Of a stretch of 64,000 bases of DNA, positions 33,525 through 44,220 are shown piece by piece. The translations under genes and the position numbers were made by a program. This DNA is from Tunturibacter empetritectus (GTDB lineage Bacteria > Acidobacteriota > Terriglobia > Terriglobales > Acidobacteriaceae): contig NZ_CP132932.1 of assembly GCF_040358985.1 (NCBI RefSeq), positions 2,666,001 to 2,730,000 of the forward strand, given 5' to 3'. The notes under the pieces were generated by a model that saw nothing but the letters and a program-made list of their open reading frames with translations, had not been told where the DNA came from and ran no database searches. Each line of letters opens with the position of its first letter. Position 1 is the stretch's first letter.

Positions 33525-33549
33525 GCGCACGTAGAACGCTACACGGACG

Positions 33550-33580
33550 GGCATCCAGGCAAGGATGCCTGTCTCTTTTA
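33550..33580 (+). terminator. Terminator after the ComEA-like gene
   Basis: GGCATCC / GGATGCC 7-bp stem, 6-base loop (AGGCAA), then TGTCTCTTTT, 26 bases after the stop. Confidence 0.7.
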
Positions 33581-33628
33581 ACCCTCTTCAACCCTTGACA
33601 TCGCTGCTACCATCTCTCCAACTGGCCT

Positions 33629-36250
33629 ATGCCCCAGAGATCCGCACGCCTCCAATACTTCTTTCTCGCCCTGGTAGCCGCGTTCGCGCTCCTTCATGCC
33701 TACGGTGCTGGAATTCGCGATTTCGACGTCCTGGTACATGGCCAGTCCATTGTGCAAGCCCCATTCGAAAGTGGCATGCGTTTGGCCACAACGACCAACC
33801 TCCGCGAAGAGGCTCTTGCCGCCGGCCTCAAACCCTTCGATACCGTGCTCACAATCAACGGCCAGCCGTACACCAGCCGCAGTATGCTTCTCGGTCAAAT
33901 TCGTAGCACTTCGCCGGGCGACACAATGTCCATTACCTATCGCCGCGGCGCCGACGCAGCAATCAGATCGACGAGCATTCGGCTGGCTGCGGTCCAGTAC
34001 AGGAAGCGGTCGCCCCTCGAAAACGCAATCAACGTGGTGGTCCCCGTACTGCCCTTCTTCTGTCTTCTCCTGGGTATGTGGGTGGTCTTTGCTCGTCCGA
34101 GAAATCTAAACGCTTGGCTGATTCTGGGCGTTCTCGGCTACTTCAACGCTCTCATCATCAACCCGACCCTGATCACCGGACCCTATCTTTTGGTCGTCGC
34201 TTTGATCTGGAACATCGTGGCTCAATCTGCCATGCCAATCTGCCTCATGTTCTTCGGGGTCTACTTTCCCGAGCGTTCACAACTCGATATCAAACTGCCC
34301 TGGGTCAAATGGTTCATAGCGATTCCGCTCATGCTCCTGACCTCCACGGATTTCATCGCCAACTACGGCGACATGTGGAGCTTTGCTTCGATCTCGTGGA
34401 TAGCGCCTTATATCTTCGACATCAACGTAGCTGAAAATATCCTCAGCGCCCTGGCAATCAGTTGGTTCTTCTTTAATCTGGGTCCAAAGATCGGGCAGGC
34501 CACCGGAGATGCCCGCCGCCGCCTCCGCATCCTCTACTTTGGGGCTTCTATCGGTCTCACGCCGTTCTTTCTCGTTCTCCTGTACTCCCTCTACAAACGA
34601 ACCGACTTCGGTCAGGGCATACCTGAGTGGGTCAATATCGCTGTATTCTTCATTCTTCTTCTGTTCCCGCTCTCTCTTGCTTACGTTGTCGTCGTACAGC
34701 GTGCAATGGACCTTCGCATCATCATCCGCCAGGGAACCCGCTACGCCTTCGCCCGCGAATCTCTCACGATGATAAGAGTTGCGCTTGCTATCTGGATGGC
34801 CTTCTCCCTCAACGACTTCTTCAGACACCCGGATCATCAGCGCAACGACATCATCCGCATCTTCCTCATCATCGGAGTCTTCTTCGCCTTCCGCTTTCTC
34901 CTCTCGAATCGCCTGCAAAAGATGATTGACCAGCGCTTCTTCCGCGAGGCCTACTCCACCGAGCAGCTCCTCTCCGAGCTCTCCGACGAAGCCCGCAACT
35001 TCACTGAAGTCACCCCGCTCCTCGAAACCATCACACGCCGCCTCGGCTCCACCCTCCACATCGACCGCATCGCCGTCTTCCTTCGCTCCGGTGATACCTA
35101 TCATCTCGAGCTAGCCACCGGAATGCCCATGGTCGCCGGCGCAGCCCAGATCTTCTCACTTCCGGCGGCCTCAACCACCATCACCACACTCAGCCGCGCC
35201 AAAGCCCCTGCCAATGTCTATCGCGACGATCCCTCCAGCTGGCTCATCGACGCCACCGACGCCGAACGTAACGCCCTCAACGATCTCTCCACCGAACTTC
35301 TCGTCCCTCTGCCCGGCCGCACCCGTCTCGCCGGAGTCATCGCTCTCGGCCCCAAGAGCTCCCAGGAGCCGTACAGCAAAACCGACCGCCAGCTCCTCCA
35401 GACCATCGCCTCCCAAACCGGCCTCGCTCTTGAAAACGCCGAGCTATTTGAAAACCTCACCACAGAGGTCACTCATCGCGAACGCATCTCCCGCGAGCTC
35501 GAGATCGCCCGTGAGGTTCAGGAGCGCCTCTTTCCGCAGACTTGTCCCAAAGTCTCCGGCGTCGACCTCGCTGGCTTCTGTCGTCCAGCGCAGGTCGTCG
35601 GCGGCGACTACTACGACTTTTTTCTCCTTCCCTCAACCTCCGCAGACGAAGCTCCTCTCGCTCTCGCACTCGGCGACATCTCAGGCAAGGGCATCTCCGC
35701 CTCTCTTGTCATGGCTAGCCTCCGCGCCAGCCTTCGCAGCATCGCCGGCCTGCGGCAGGGTGATCTGGGTACTCTGATCTCCCGCGTCAACGACATGGTC
35801 TATGAGTCCTCCACCGCCAGCCGCTACGCCACCTTCTTCTACGCCGAATATGATCCCGTCAACCATCTCCTCACCTACGTCAACGCCGGACACAACCCGC
35901 CCTACGTCCTCCGTGGCGCCGAAACCATCGCTCTCGAAGCCACCGGAACGGTAGTAGGCCTTCTCGCTCACTCCGAATACTCCCAGGCCACCCTCCAACT
36001 ACATCCCGGCGATGTTCTCCTCGCCTTCACCGACGGCATCTCCGAAGCCATGAACCACAGCGACGAAGAGTGGGGCGAAGACAACATGCTTGCCTCCGCC
36101 AGACACCTCCTCTCTCGCCCTGACTGCACCACAACCGCCGACCAGCTCCTCACCTGCATCTTCGACGCCGCCGACAAATTCACCGACGGCGCTCCTCAAC
36201 ACGACGACATGACCCTCCTCGTCTGCACCATCGGCCGCACCCACGCTTAG
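33629..36250 (+). CDS. Membrane-bound SpoIIE-family (PP2C) phosphatase with PDZ-like and GAF domains
   Basis: 873 residues. The N-terminal membrane anchor is followed by a PDZ-like segment (about 60-110, with AGLKPFDTVLTINGQ). Several membrane helices run from about 130 to 385, then a GAF domain (about 440-615). The phosphatase domain runs from about 640 to the end: VGGDYYDFF (657-665), GDISGKG (682-688), FTDGISEA near 800 and DDMTLL near 859 carry the metal-ligand acids. Such proteins act in partner-switching networks that control sigma factors. No anti-sigma factor is adjacent. No strong ribosome-binding site before the ATG. Confidence 0.88.
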   Translation: MPQRSARLQYFFLALVAAFALLHAYGAGIRDFDVLVHGQSIVQAPFESGMRLATTTNLREEALAAGLKPFDTVLTINGQPYTSRSMLLGQIRSTSPGDTMSITYRRGADAAIRSTSIRLAAVQYRKRSPLENAINVVVPVLPFFCLLLGMWVVFARPRNLNAWLILGVLGYFNALIINPTLITGPYLLVVALIWNIVAQSAMPICLMFFGVYFPERSQLDIKLPWVKWFIAIPLMLLTSTDFIANYGDMWSFASISWIAPYIFDINVAENILSALAISWFFFNLGPKIGQATGDARRRLRILYFGASIGLTPFFLVLLYSLYKRTDFGQGIPEWVNIAVFFILLLFPLSLAYVVVVQRAMDLRIIIRQGTRYAFARESLTMIRVALAIWMAFSLNDFFRHPDHQRNDIIRIFLIIGVFFAFRFLLSNRLQKMIDQRFFREAYSTEQLLSELSDEARNFTEVTPLLETITRRLGSTLHIDRIAVFLRSGDTYHLELATGMPMVAGAAQIFSLPAASTTITTLSRAKAPANVYRDDPSSWLIDATDAERNALNDLSTELLVPLPGRTRLAGVIALGPKSSQEPYSKTDRQLLQTIASQTGLALENAELFENLTTEVTHRERISRELEIAREVQERLFPQTCPKVSGVDLAGFCRPAQVVGGDYYDFFLLPSTSADEAPLALALGDISGKGISASLVMASLRASLRSIAGLRQGDLGTLISRVNDMVYESSTASRYATFFYAEYDPVNHLLTYVNAGHNPPYVLRGAETIALEATGTVVGLLAHSEYSQATLQLHPGDVLLAFTDGISEAMNHSDEEWGEDNMLASARHLLSRPDCTTTADQLLTCIFDAADKFTDGAPQHDDMTLLVCTIGRTHA

Positions 36251-36431
36251 TCCGACCGCAAAAAAGACGCCCTCAATAAAAATTGATAAATCCTTCGTAA
36301 TCCCACAGATGGGTTATAACCACCCTTCACTCTGCCTTCGCCGGCGCGACGAAATCAAGTAGAGTGAAGGTAGGGCAGCCAAAGTTCAACCGACACAGCA
36401 CCGACGTCTCCTGATGTCCTTCTGGATTTAA

Positions 36432-37184
36432 ATGGTTCGACGATTTATGTTCAACATCACTTCACTCGTCCGTCCCATCACCCGTGTCGTTGGAGCCGCA
36501 GCGCTCTTGCTCGCACTTACCGGTTGCGGCGCCATCATCAGCAGTACCCCCGTGCCCCAGCTGCGCGTCGTCACGGCCTCACCCGACGCTCCTAGACTCG
36601 ATATCTACCAGGGCCCCAACGCACTCGCTCACAATCTCGGCTTCGGCACCGTCACCTCCTACATTCCCCTTTCGCCCGGCAACGAAACAATCGCCGCCAA
36701 CACCGCCGGAACCAGGCAGGTCCTCTCCGCATCCAAGGCGAACTTCGCGACCTCCGGCCAGTACACGGTTCTGATCGGCAGCACCGCCGCCAGCCTGCAG
36801 CAGCTCACCCTCACCGACCAGAGCCAGCCCGCTCCCGCCGGCCAGATCGCACTCCGTTTCCTCAACCAGGCCACCCACTCCGGCCCCATCGACATCTACC
36901 TCGTCCCCGCCGGCCAGAGACTCGTCGCAGTCGCCCCCACAGTCACCAACACTCTCTTCGGAGCCAACACCGGCTACCTCAACCTCCCGGCGGGCGCCTA
37001 CTCCTTGGTCGCGATGCCCGCCGGAACCATTCCACCCGCGCCACCTCTCGCGATCTACAACGGCCCCCAGGTCACCTATGCCTCAGGCGCGGCCCGCACC
37101 ATCATCCTGATCGACCCGCAGCAGCCTTCCGCACCTGGCCTCCAGGTCATCACGGCCAGCGACTTTGATCCCGCCGCCAATTAG
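36432..37184 (+). CDS. DUF4397 lipoprotein
   Basis: 250 residues. The signal peptide ends with a lipobox (LALTGC), so the mature protein is likely lipid-anchored. The two DUF4397 repeats are beta-rich: LRVVTASPDAPRLDIYQG and RFLNQATHSGPIDIYLVPAG. These domains are common in secreted bacterial proteins of unknown function. The start at 36432 may be five codons too far upstream (ATG at 36447). The gap 36251-36431 has no gene. Confidence 0.82.
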   Translation: MVRRFMFNITSLVRPITRVVGAAALLLALTGCGAIISSTPVPQLRVVTASPDAPRLDIYQGPNALAHNLGFGTVTSYIPLSPGNETIAANTAGTRQVLSASKANFATSGQYTVLIGSTAASLQQLTLTDQSQPAPAGQIALRFLNQATHSGPIDIYLVPAGQRLVAVAPTVTNTLFGANTGYLNLPAGAYSLVAMPAGTIPPAPPLAIYNGPQVTYASGAARTIILIDPQQPSAPGLQVITASDFDPAAN

Positions 37185-37373
37185 CCCCGGACCAGCACCG
37201 AACGACCCCCTACAAGCCTCGCGCATACCCTCAGAAAGCTCTAAAGTCGCGGCATTTAAAAAAATATACTTCTCCGTCTCACCACAACACCCGCAAAACC
37301 CCTGTGTCTATTCCCTCCGAAAGCGGCAGCAGCAAGATCGAAGCCGCCGCAGGAAGATCACAGGAGCGCCAAT

Positions 37374-37712
37374 ATGAGCTTTACCAAACTTGCCCTCATC
37401 GCCACACTCACTCTCGCCCCCGCTGCCATATTCGCGCAGACTCCAACCCCGGGCCAGAACGACTACAACATCAACCAGCGCAAAGGCGACCAGCAGCAGC
37501 GCATCGGTCAGGGTGTTCAGACCGGCCAACTCACTGCCGGCGAAACCTCGCACCTCGAGCATCAGGAAGCTGGTATCAACAGGGAAGAGCGTGGTATGCG
37601 CGCCCAGGACAACGGCCACCTCACCAAATCCGATCGCCAGACCATCCACCACCAGCAGAATCAGGAGTCCCGCCGCATCTACCGCGACAAGCACAACAAC
37701 AAGGTGAGGTAG
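37374..37712 (+). CDS. Small secreted protein of unknown function
   Basis: 112 residues. Signal peptide MSFTKLALIATLTLAPAAIF (cleavage after AIFAQ), then a charged, Gln/Arg/His-rich chain with HLEHQEAGINREERG and a closing SRRIYRDKHNNKVR. Similar short secreted proteins with SRxIYRDKHN endings occur in several Gram-negative groups; their role is unknown. A GGAG site (within 37355-37362) precedes the ATG. Two family C/terminator structures follow. Confidence 0.75.
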   Translation: MSFTKLALIATLTLAPAAIFAQTPTPGQNDYNINQRKGDQQQRIGQGVQTGQLTAGETSHLEHQEAGINREERGMRAQDNGHLTKSDRQTIHHQQNQESRRIYRDKHNNKVR

Positions 37713-37774
37713 TGCACAACCCGCGCCTAGCGGACCATCTCGAGCAAGCCGTCCCGGTGATGCCCCAAAAATAC

Positions 37775-37839
37775 GTCATCTCGACCGAAGCAGCGGACAG
37801 TATCATCGTCCGCTGCGCAGTGGAGAGACCCCCGTATTT
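37775..37839. repeat. Family C element with an unrelated hairpin
   Basis: Flanks resemble the 64-bp copies (GTCATCTCGACCGAAG and CCCCCGTATTT), but the central 9-bp hairpin is GCAGCGGAC / GTCCGCTGC, different in every position from the copies at 8197 and 24216. Confidence 0.7.
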
Positions 37840-37923
37840 AGTCTCTGCCCGCGACAGGAGTTTTCAATAACTGCAACCCTGAAGACTGAATCAAACCTGC
37901 TTCGTTCTCTCCATGCAGCAAAA

Positions 37924-37963
37924 CAAAAGGGCCGCCGAGGAACTCCTCAGCGGCCCTTTGTTT
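37924..37963 (-). terminator. Terminator after ahcY (possibly bidirectional)
   Basis: AAAGGGCCGC / GCGGCCCTTT stem with an inner GAGG/CCTC pair, flanked by A and T runs on both sides. It starts 12 bases past the ahcY stop. Confidence 0.8.
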
Positions 37964-37974
37964 CGTCTTGAAGT

Positions 37975-39441
<1,467 letters not shown>

Positions 39442-39644
39442 GTCTAAAAACCTCAAAATGCTGAATTTTTACTTACTCCAGAATACCATCGCAGCTTTTC
39501 TCCCTTATGAAATAGGCGCAGTAGCGATTTGCCCTATCGAACTCTTCCTGAGTCTTTTCAGTGAGATGACCAGGCCTGGACTTGTCACCCAGAATTTCGG
39601 CAATCAATGAGCAACAAAACTCATAAGGCAGGAATGCTTAGCGA

Positions 39645-40946
39645 TCATTTAACAATCGGCGTCTGTCGATTCCTAGCCACCAAAGCCAGCCCCGCCGCAC
39701 CAAGAGCCATGGCACTAATCAAATAAAGTCCGCCGGTAAAGCTCTGCGTAGCATCCCTCAGCCGCCCGGTCATATAGGGGCCCGCAAATCCGCCTACGCC
39801 ACCCACCATCTGCAGAATCGCCACAGCCCCCGCCGCCGCTGTCCCACTCAACATGCTTGTCGCCAGCGTCCAGAACGGCCCCATCATGCTCCAGAGCCCA
39901 ATAGCCGCCAGCGTCATTGCACACAAAGCCACAACCAGCGCATGTGCCCAAGCCGCCCAAGCAAACCCCACCGCCGACAACGTCAGGCACCCAGCGATAT
40001 GCCATCGTCGCTCCTTCCGCTTATCCGAACTCCACCCCACCACCACCGTCATCGCCGCCGCAGCAAGATAAGGAAACGTCGCATACCGCGCGATCAAAAT
40101 TGCATCCCTGTCCCCACCATGCGAAAAGCTCTGCAGAATAAGCGGCATCCAAAGGTTCACGATATACACGCCCACCTGGCTCACAAAATAAACACCCGCC
40201 AGCACCCACAAAGCTGGCAGCCGAAACGCATCGAGCAGCCGATGGTGTGTCGAAGCACCAGACAGCTCCTTATCCCGCTGCAACTCCCCCTCAAGCCATG
40301 TGCGCTCTTCAGGCCGCAGCCAACCCGCATTCGCCGGTCCATCCTTTAGCACAAACAAAACCGAAATCCCCAGCAGCACCGTAGGAACTCCCTCCGACAC
40401 AAACAACCACTGCCACCCTGCCAACCCACCCACACCATCCAGCTTCAGCAGATAACTCGACAGCGGTCCACCCACCACTCCCGCCAGCGACGTCGCCGTC
40501 ATAAACTTCGCCACCGCCCGCGCCCGCTCCTGTGTAGGAAACCAGTACGTCAGATAAATAATCATCCCCGGAAAAAATCCCGCCTCACTCACCCCCAGCA
40601 GAAACCGCAGCACATAGAACGACTCCTTCGAGTGCATAAACATCATGCAGGTCGAGATCACACCCCACGAGATCATGATCCGCGCAATCCATATCCGCGC
40701 CCCCACGCGCGTCAACATCAAATTGCTAGGCAGATCGAACAGCACCGACCCCAGAAAAAAAATCCCCGCGCCCGTCCCATACACCGTGTTGCTGAAGTGA
40801 AGATCCCGCTGCAGATCATAAGCAGCAAATCCCACATTCACCCGGTCCAGATAAGCCACAATGTAAAGCAGAAAAATATAAGGAATCAGCCGCCAAGTAA
40901 TCTTCGAGTAAAGCGCCCGCCCATCCACCGTCGCCGTCGATTCCAT
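39645..40946 (-). CDS. MFS transporter, ACS (anion:cation symporter) family
   Basis: 433 residues with 12 predicted membrane helices. The N-terminal motif RLIPYIFLLYIVAYLDRVNVGFA is typical of the ACS family, which imports organic acids such as tartrate, galactonate and related sugar acids. The substrate cannot be inferred. It has no extra domains. It follows a small membrane orf (40963-41265) by 16 bases; the two may be co-expressed. Confidence 0.88.
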   Translation of the reverse strand: MESTATVDGRALYSKITWRLIPYIFLLYIVAYLDRVNVGFAAYDLQRDLHFSNTVYGTGAGIFFLGSVLFDLPSNLMLTRVGARIWIARIMISWGVISTCMMFMHSKESFYVLRFLLGVSEAGFFPGMIIYLTYWFPTQERARAVAKFMTATSLAGVVGGPLSSYLLKLDGVGGLAGWQWLFVSEGVPTVLLGISVLFVLKDGPANAGWLRPEERTWLEGELQRDKELSGASTHHRLLDAFRLPALWVLAGVYFVSQVGVYIVNLWMPLILQSFSHGGDRDAILIARYATFPYLAAAAMTVVVGWSSDKRKERRWHIAGCLTLSAVGFAWAAWAHALVVALCAMTLAAIGLWSMMGPFWTLATSMLSGTAAAGAVAILQMVGGVGGFAGPYMTGRLRDATQSFTGGLYLISAMALGAAGLALVARNRQTPIVK

Positions 40947-40962
40947 CCCGATCCTTTTCGTA

Positions 40963-41265
40963 TTAGGTCGTCGATCCGCCGCGAGAAACCGGAGGAATCA
41001 CCTGCACACGCCGCGCCTCGCGAAGCGACTGCCAACCCGCAATTGCCATCAGAAGAAAAAATCCGCCAAAGCCCACCGCAACTCCAAACGCTCCCGTAAC
41101 ACCCAACAACGTCACCCACAGCGGATTGCTCTTATCCGCAAAGTAGACGAACGCCGCAACAATATCTCCCAACACCAGAAGCAAAGAGAGGAGCAGCACT
41201 CCGAGGAACGCCACAAGCCATTTCTTCGCGCCATCCGGTATCGCTTTACTCATCACCGCGCTCAT
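40963..41265 (-). CDS. Small membrane protein of unknown function
   Basis: 100 residues with two membrane helices (about 17-41 and 48-77) and a polar Arg-rich tail ending VIPPVSRGGSTT. Upstream of the MFS gene with a 16-base gap that contains AAAGGATC. A two-gene unit is likely. Start MSAVMSKAI; a Met five codons later is possible. No family recognised. Confidence 0.65.
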   Translation of the reverse strand: MSAVMSKAIPDGAKKWLVAFLGVLLLSLLLVLGDIVAAFVYFADKSNPLWVTLLGVTGAFGVAVGFGGFFLLMAIAGWQSLREARRVQVIPPVSRGGSTT

Positions 41266-41314
41266 CAGTGGACCCTATCCAACCCAATCCAACCCTATGC
41301 AGCCTACCATGCCG

Positions 41315-42442
41315 TCACGCCCTCTCAGCTTCCAGCAGCCGCCGCTTCCGCTGCACGCCCCAACGATACCCAGTGATCGCCCCATCCTTCCCCACCACGC
41401 GATGGCAAGGCACCGCAATCGCAATCGGATTCGCCCCGCAAGCCCCAGCCACCGCACGCGAAGCCGTCGGCGCACCAAGCTGCAACGCCACCTCCGAGTA
41501 GCTCCGCGTCTCTCCCCGCGGAATCGCCTGCAGTGCCTTCCAAACCCGCTGCTGAAACGCCGTAGCCCTCACGTCCAGCGGAAACGTAGCCGCCAGCGGA
41601 TGCTCCCCCAGCTGGCTCGCAACAAACGCCACAGCATCTGCCAGCCAACCAGTATTTCCCTTAGCCACCACCAGCTGCGCCTTAGAAAACTGCTCCCGCA
41701 ACCCAGCAATAAGTTCCTTGTCATCCTTCCCAAAAGCAATCGAGCAGATCCCCACATCCGTCGTCGCCACCAGCATCCGTCCCAGCGGACTAGCCGCCGT
41801 GCAGTATCGAATCAGCAACCCGGCCCCACCCTCCCGCATCACCCGCGGAGTCATCCCCAGCGTCGCCGCACTCTTCTCATACAGCCTGCTGCTCGAACCA
41901 AACCCCGCCTCATAGATAGCATCCGTAATCGGAGCCTTCACCTTCTTAGGCTCCCTCACCTTAGTCTTGAACCGCTCCAGCCGAGCCTCCTTCGCATACT
42001 GTCCTGGACTCACCCCCAGCACCCGCTTGAACCCACGCAGAATCGTCAACCGCCCCACGCCCGTAGCCTTCGCCACATCGGCCAGCCGCGTCCGCGTCTC
42101 CGAGCCCGCATTCTCCCGCATATACTCAGTCACCGCCGCAATCGCACCCGCCTGCGGATCGGCCTTCGCCTCAGTCCTATCGGGTTCACATCGCAAACAA
42201 GCACGATACCCAGCAGCCTCAGCCAAGGCCGGGGTAGGGAAGAACGTCACATTCTTCCGCGAAGGCCGCCGGCTCGCGCAACTCGGCTTGCAATAAACCT
42301 TCGTAGACTTCACGGCATACACAAACTGCCCATCCGCACTCCTATCCCGCCCCAGCACCTGCTGCCACTGCTTCCCGGGAAAGTAACTCGGAACCTCCAC
42401 ATCGCTCTTCGCTGCACTGGTCATCATCATGGTCTCTGTCAT
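41315..42442 (-). CDS. ada: Bifunctional alkylation-repair regulator and O6-methylguanine methyltransferase (Ada)
   Basis: 375 residues with the three parts of Ada. The N-terminal zinc site is Cys51, Cys55, Cys82 and Cys85; Cys51 is the methyl-accepting one by homology. An AraC-type helix-turn-helix follows (VGRLTILRGFKRVLGVSPGQY). The C-terminal methyltransferase has the active-site PCHRV (Cys346). Demethylates DNA and, once methylated, activates repair genes. The ATG at 42442 follows GGAGGATACTGGA. Isolated gene; no alkB or alkA is next to it. Confidence 0.93.
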   Translation of the reverse strand: MTETMMMTSAAKSDVEVPSYFPGKQWQQVLGRDRSADGQFVYAVKSTKVYCKPSCASRRPSRKNVTFFPTPALAEAAGYRACLRCEPDRTEAKADPQAGAIAAVTEYMRENAGSETRTRLADVAKATGVGRLTILRGFKRVLGVSPGQYAKEARLERFKTKVREPKKVKAPITDAIYEAGFGSSSRLYEKSAATLGMTPRVMREGGAGLLIRYCTAASPLGRMLVATTDVGICSIAFGKDDKELIAGLREQFSKAQLVVAKGNTGWLADAVAFVASQLGEHPLAATFPLDVRATAFQQRVWKALQAIPRGETRSYSEVALQLGAPTASRAVAGACGANPIAIAVPCHRVVGKDGAITGYRWGVQRKRRLLEAERA

Positions 42443-42550
42443 TCCAGTATCCTCCCATCCCCGCCAAATCCGCACACTCCGTTTCGGTCACCCAAACTCG
42501 CATCATGCAGATCACTTCAATCGCGCACGCCGTCAAGCTAAACTCAATTC

Positions 42551-43060
42551 ATGCGAAGCATGATTCGAACTGTCACTCTCGCCACAACTTTTTCTGCCCT
42601 CTCCCTCACCGCAAGGGCCCAAGACAAGACCATCCCTCCGCCGCCCCAGCAGCCGATCCTCACCCTCCACGCGAAGGGCTCCCAGATCTACCTCTGTCAG
42701 CGCAACGAAAACTCCTACCAATGGCTCTTCACCGCACCCGCTGCCCGCCTCTTCAACGACGCCGGCAACGAAGTCGCCACCCACGGCGACGGCCCCGTCT
42801 GGAACTATCAGGACAGCAGCTCCATCCAGGGCATCGTCCAGGTCAAAGTCCCATCGCCCGACCCTGCCTCCATTCCCTGGCTCCTTCTCAAAGCAGTCAA
42901 CCCCGCCCGCACCGGCATCCTCACTAAAGCCGACTTTATCCGTCGCTCCGACACCCACGGCGGCATCGCCCCCACCACCGGCTGTGATGAATGCCACGCA
43001 GACGCCGTAGCCCGCGTACCCTACACCGCCACCTACACCTTCTACTCCGCGAAGCCCTGA
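42551..43060 (+). CDS. DUF3455 secreted protein
   Basis: 169 residues. Signal peptide (MIRTVTLATTFSALSLTARA). The family pattern is present: GSQIYLCQRNEN, WLFTAPAARLFNDAGN, HGDGPVW, the IPWLLLKAV block and the TGCDECHAD pair of cysteines near the end. Function unknown. It faces the transglutaminase and they are only one base apart at their 3' ends, so the stops nearly overlap. Divergent from ada. Confidence 0.85.
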   Translation: MRSMIRTVTLATTFSALSLTARAQDKTIPPPPQQPILTLHAKGSQIYLCQRNENSYQWLFTAPAARLFNDAGNEVATHGDGPVWNYQDSSSIQGIVQVKVPSPDPASIPWLLLKAVNPARTGILTKADFIRRSDTHGGIAPTTGCDECHADAVARVPYTATYTFYSAKP

Positions 43061-43061
43061 G

Positions 43062-44021
43062 CTACTCGCTGAAGCCCTGAACCGTCCCCGCCGAGCCGCG
43101 ATTCGACGAAGTCACGATAGGCTCCTGCGCAATCGTGCCCGGCAGACTCGGCACCGTCGTCCCATCCTCGAGCACCTCGTAGCTGTCCACATAAAAGTTC
43201 GTCAGAATCGCATTCCCGAACGAAGTCGTAATCGCCACATCCGCCGCATCCCGCCCCGCCGCCATCAACACCCGTCCAATCCTCGGTTCGTTATGTCGCG
43301 CATCCATCGTCATCCAGCGCCCATCGAGAAACACCTCGTACCACGCGCTGAAATCCCCCGGCCCGCTAAACGGCGCGCGAATATCCCCCAGATACCCTGT
43401 CACATAACGAGCCGGAATATTCTGGCAACGCGACAGCGTAATCGCCAGGTGCTGATAGTCCCGGCACACCCCCACCCGCTCCGTAAACACATCCATCGCC
43501 GTCTTCGTCGGCCGTGCCGTCTTGTAGTTGAACATCACCTTCTCGTGCACCCAGTCGCGAATCGCCGAAGCCTTCGTCCATCCCGGCGTCATCCACCCAA
43601 ACAGATCCTGCGCGATCGGCCCAAACTTATCCACCTCGCAGTACCGGCTCGCCAGCAGAAACTGCAGCACCTCCGAAGGCAGATCCTCCACCGCAGCCTG
43701 CTGGGCATACGCATTGATCGGGTCCGCCAACCCCTCCATCTCAACAACACTGGTCCCGCTCAATCGGATGCCACCAGCCGGCGCCATAAAACGCGTGCAA
43801 CGGTTCCCAAACACATCGTGATACTCCAACACCGGAACATCAGTCTCGTGATACTCCGACACCGGAACATCGCTTTTAGTCTCTCCGTTAATGTGTTCAA
43901 CTTTCAGCTCATTGCCCGCCCTCACCTGGGACTTCAGTGAAGGGTGCAGATGCAGCATAGCCACCATCGGCGTAGGCATAGGAAGATGAAATTGAATATC
44001 GTATTCAGACTTAACGAGCAT
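43062..44021 (-). CDS. Transglutaminase-like protein
   Basis: 319 residues. The likely catalytic Cys186 lies in GVCRDYQH and an Asp in MTMDARHNEPR (Asp240). At the usual catalytic-His position before the Ala-Trp pair the sequence has Ser225 (GDFSAWYEV), so the triad is incomplete by sequence. Residues 50-59 and 60-69 are a duplication (SDVPVSEYHE / TDVPVLEYHD) that is visible in DNA as a 30-bp tandem repeat at 43817-43876. The family also contains inactive members. The start is at 44021 with AGAGGG upstream. Confidence 0.85.
   Translation of the reverse strand: MLVKSEYDIQFHLPMPTPMVAMLHLHPSLKSQVRAGNELKVEHINGETKSDVPVSEYHETDVPVLEYHDVFGNRCTRFMAPAGGIRLSGTSVVEMEGLADPINAYAQQAAVEDLPSEVLQFLLASRYCEVDKFGPIAQDLFGWMTPGWTKASAIRDWVHEKVMFNYKTARPTKTAMDVFTERVGVCRDYQHLAITLSRCQNIPARYVTGYLGDIRAPFSGPGDFSAWYEVFLDGRWMTMDARHNEPRIGRVLMAAGRDAADVAITTSFGNAILTNFYVDSYEVLEDGTTVPSLPGTIAQEPIVTSSNRGSAGTVQGFSE
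43817..43876. repeat. 30-bp tandem duplication inside the transglutaminase gene
   Basis: Two 30-base units starting CGTGATACTCC, which encode the ten-residue repeat. The frame is kept. Relatives with a single copy would show a recent duplication. Confidence 0.85.
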
Positions 44022-44220
44022 CAATACCCTCTTTTCTACTGGGGTTGGTATTAAAGTGTGATGCAAATTAAGCGATAGCCAGCAGTCTACTGCATCTCCC
44101 CCAATACCCCACCACCAAAAAGCAGATCAACCGGCAGGCTCAAACCCATAGGCGCAACGATGCGCTTTTGTGGACTTGAACTTCGCGCCAACCCATCGGG
44201 TCTATGTTCAGGCCGTGACT

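Noticed and set aside
39442..39644. SAH riboswitch upstream of ahcY
   Set aside because: No conserved SAH aptamer sequence was visible.
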